Shown: one piece after another, positions 63,497 to 64,000 of the stretch
Position numbering within the stretch: the stretch's first letter is position 1
How the letters are laid out: each line of letters opens with the position of its first letter
From: UBA5868 sp964482025
Lineage (GTDB): Bacteria; Pseudomonadota; Gammaproteobacteria; Pseudomonadales; Cellvibrionaceae
Assembly: GCA_964482025.1 (NCBI GenBank)
Contig: CAYZVN010000004.1
Coordinates: 17,620 to 81,619 of the forward strand
Direction: 5' to 3'
Length of the DNA stretch: 64,000 nucleotides
Notes under the pieces: generated by a model
What the model was told of the DNA's origin: nothing
Database searches by the model: none
Seen by the model: the letters and a program-made list of their open reading frames with translations, nothing else
Made by a program: the position numbers and the translations under genes

Positions 63497-63570
63497 TCAT
63501 AACGCGCTAGCACGCGCGGCTTTGCAGTGGAGGCGAAGCCGAAACGGAAAACCCGTCGCCGTGCTTAGCT
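63497..63570 (-). other. attC-f
   Basis: Minus strand: an R''-like AGCTAAG (63570-63564) follows the stop of the 126-aa gene by 9 bases. The arms contain GCACGGCG and CGCGTGC, and R' is GTTATGA (63503-63497). The R'' box deviates from RYYYAAC at its last base. Length is 74 bp. Confidence 0.55.
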
Positions 63571-63579
63571 TTATTAAAT

Positions 63580-63960
63580 TTATACATCTTGCGTGAGAGA
63601 TGAAATGTTACCAAATTTCTGCGAAATCCAATCTTCTGCCGCTCTCAAGACATCGGCCTCATTAGCAGACAAAAAATTCTCAATTTCATACTGAATTATT
63701 TTGTCTCCGTCACTGAAATCCCCGGCTACGGACTTTCTGTATAAGACAGAGCATATGTAATTACCAGAATCGTCTTGAGACACGAAAACTCTAGACGGAC
63801 CAGACGAATGTTCTGCGATGAATTTTCTAGTCATCGACATTTCTCTTGGGGAATTTAACACCTTATTAGACGGAAATTTCCCCCCTAAGTAGATCCCATT
63901 CCCGCCTAAATCTAACTTTTCAATTCGCCAAACAGAAATTTTTTCAAGCCAATTCCTCAA
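63580..63960 (-). CDS. Cassette protein of unknown function, ~126 aa
   Basis: A soluble, mixed alpha/beta protein: EKLDLGGNGIYLGGKF, SRVFVSQDDSGNYICSVLY, IIQYEIENFLSANEADVLR and a C-terminal AEDWISQKFG helix. No family is recognised. The frame begins with TTG at 63960 after a stop; an alternative ATG lies at 63840 (MSMTRKF) with AAGAGAA upstream, so the N-terminus is uncertain. Its stop is followed by attC-f. The array probably continues past the right edge of the window. Confidence 0.6.
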   Translation of the reverse strand: MRNWLEKISVWRIEKLDLGGNGIYLGGKFPSNKVLNSPREMSMTRKFIAEHSSGPSRVFVSQDDSGNYICSVLYRKSVAGDFSDGDKIIQYEIENFLSANEADVLRAAEDWISQKFGNISSLTQDV

Positions 63961-64000
63961 TATTTAATGCTAATACTCGCCACCCAAGACGTCGGCAATC

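Noticed and set aside
63160..63510. 116-aa and 92-aa plus-strand ORFs
   Set aside because: They run through two attC sites and oppose the 51-aa cassette gene, whose stop abuts an attC; no ribosome-binding site.

Overview
The window looks like a chromosomal segment of a free-living, Gram-negative gammaproteobacterium, most likely in or near the Cellvibrionaceae (Saccharophagus, Teredinibacter, Simiduia, Cellvibrio). This rests on familiar gene blocks (purN-purM-DUF2066-hda, dapA-bamC-metallo-beta-lactamase, DUF1653-tadA, single-chain PurL), on outer-membrane and lipid A functions (BamC, LpxL-like, OmpA lipoprotein, TonB) and on a mid-50s GC impression. It is judged by eye; no database search was possible.

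From 0 to about 55 kb the window is core genome. In order it holds: class I fumarase and a pterin dehydratase; a membrane GGDEF-EAL protein; purine genes purN and purM; DUF2066 plus the DnaA regulator Hda; MOSC, DUF1244 and an EmrE-type pump; a molybdopterin operon moaA-moaB-moeA; siroheme methyltransferase with assimilatory nitrite reductase (cobA-nirB-nirD); a membrane-anchored receiver protein behind a structured leader, and an outer-membrane TraF_2-type barrel; membrane proteins, a glycosyltransferase and MiaE; fabV and an LpxL-like acyltransferase; dapA-bamC-MBL; a DnaA-box-rich AT-rich spacer; PilZ, an LRR lipoprotein and an OmpA lipoprotein; a BlaI/M56-TonB/TonB regulatory block with clear operators; RNase II, DUF1653, TadA, MltF and PurL; a divergent GNAT-C39 peptidase and RLAN/RimK ATP-grasp pair; HrpB; a large beta-propeller sensor kinase; a host-attachment-type protein, a VIT1/CCC1 protein and DbpA.

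From about 55.2 kb onward the character changes. Genes become small, spaced and largely unrecognised. There are gene remnants, an apparent -1 frameshift gene with an A AAA AAG heptamer, an IS21-type remnant, and repeated families (a short GTCGAAC-type repeat, an AAATAAATCTGTCCCC repeat, and a larger palindromic unit).

The right end (about 60.5 to 64 kb) is best read as an integron gene-cassette array transcribed leftward. Short genes end in or next to attC-like R'' boxes followed by imperfect palindromes of 56-78 bp and GTTRRRY-like R' boxes. No integrase gene is visible, so it is either a CALIN or the inner part of an array that continues past the right edge. Two copies of a ~185-bp inverted-repeat element sit at the same place in two different attC R' boxes, each flanked by AAC. 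This attC-targeting miniature element is the most striking observation in the window.
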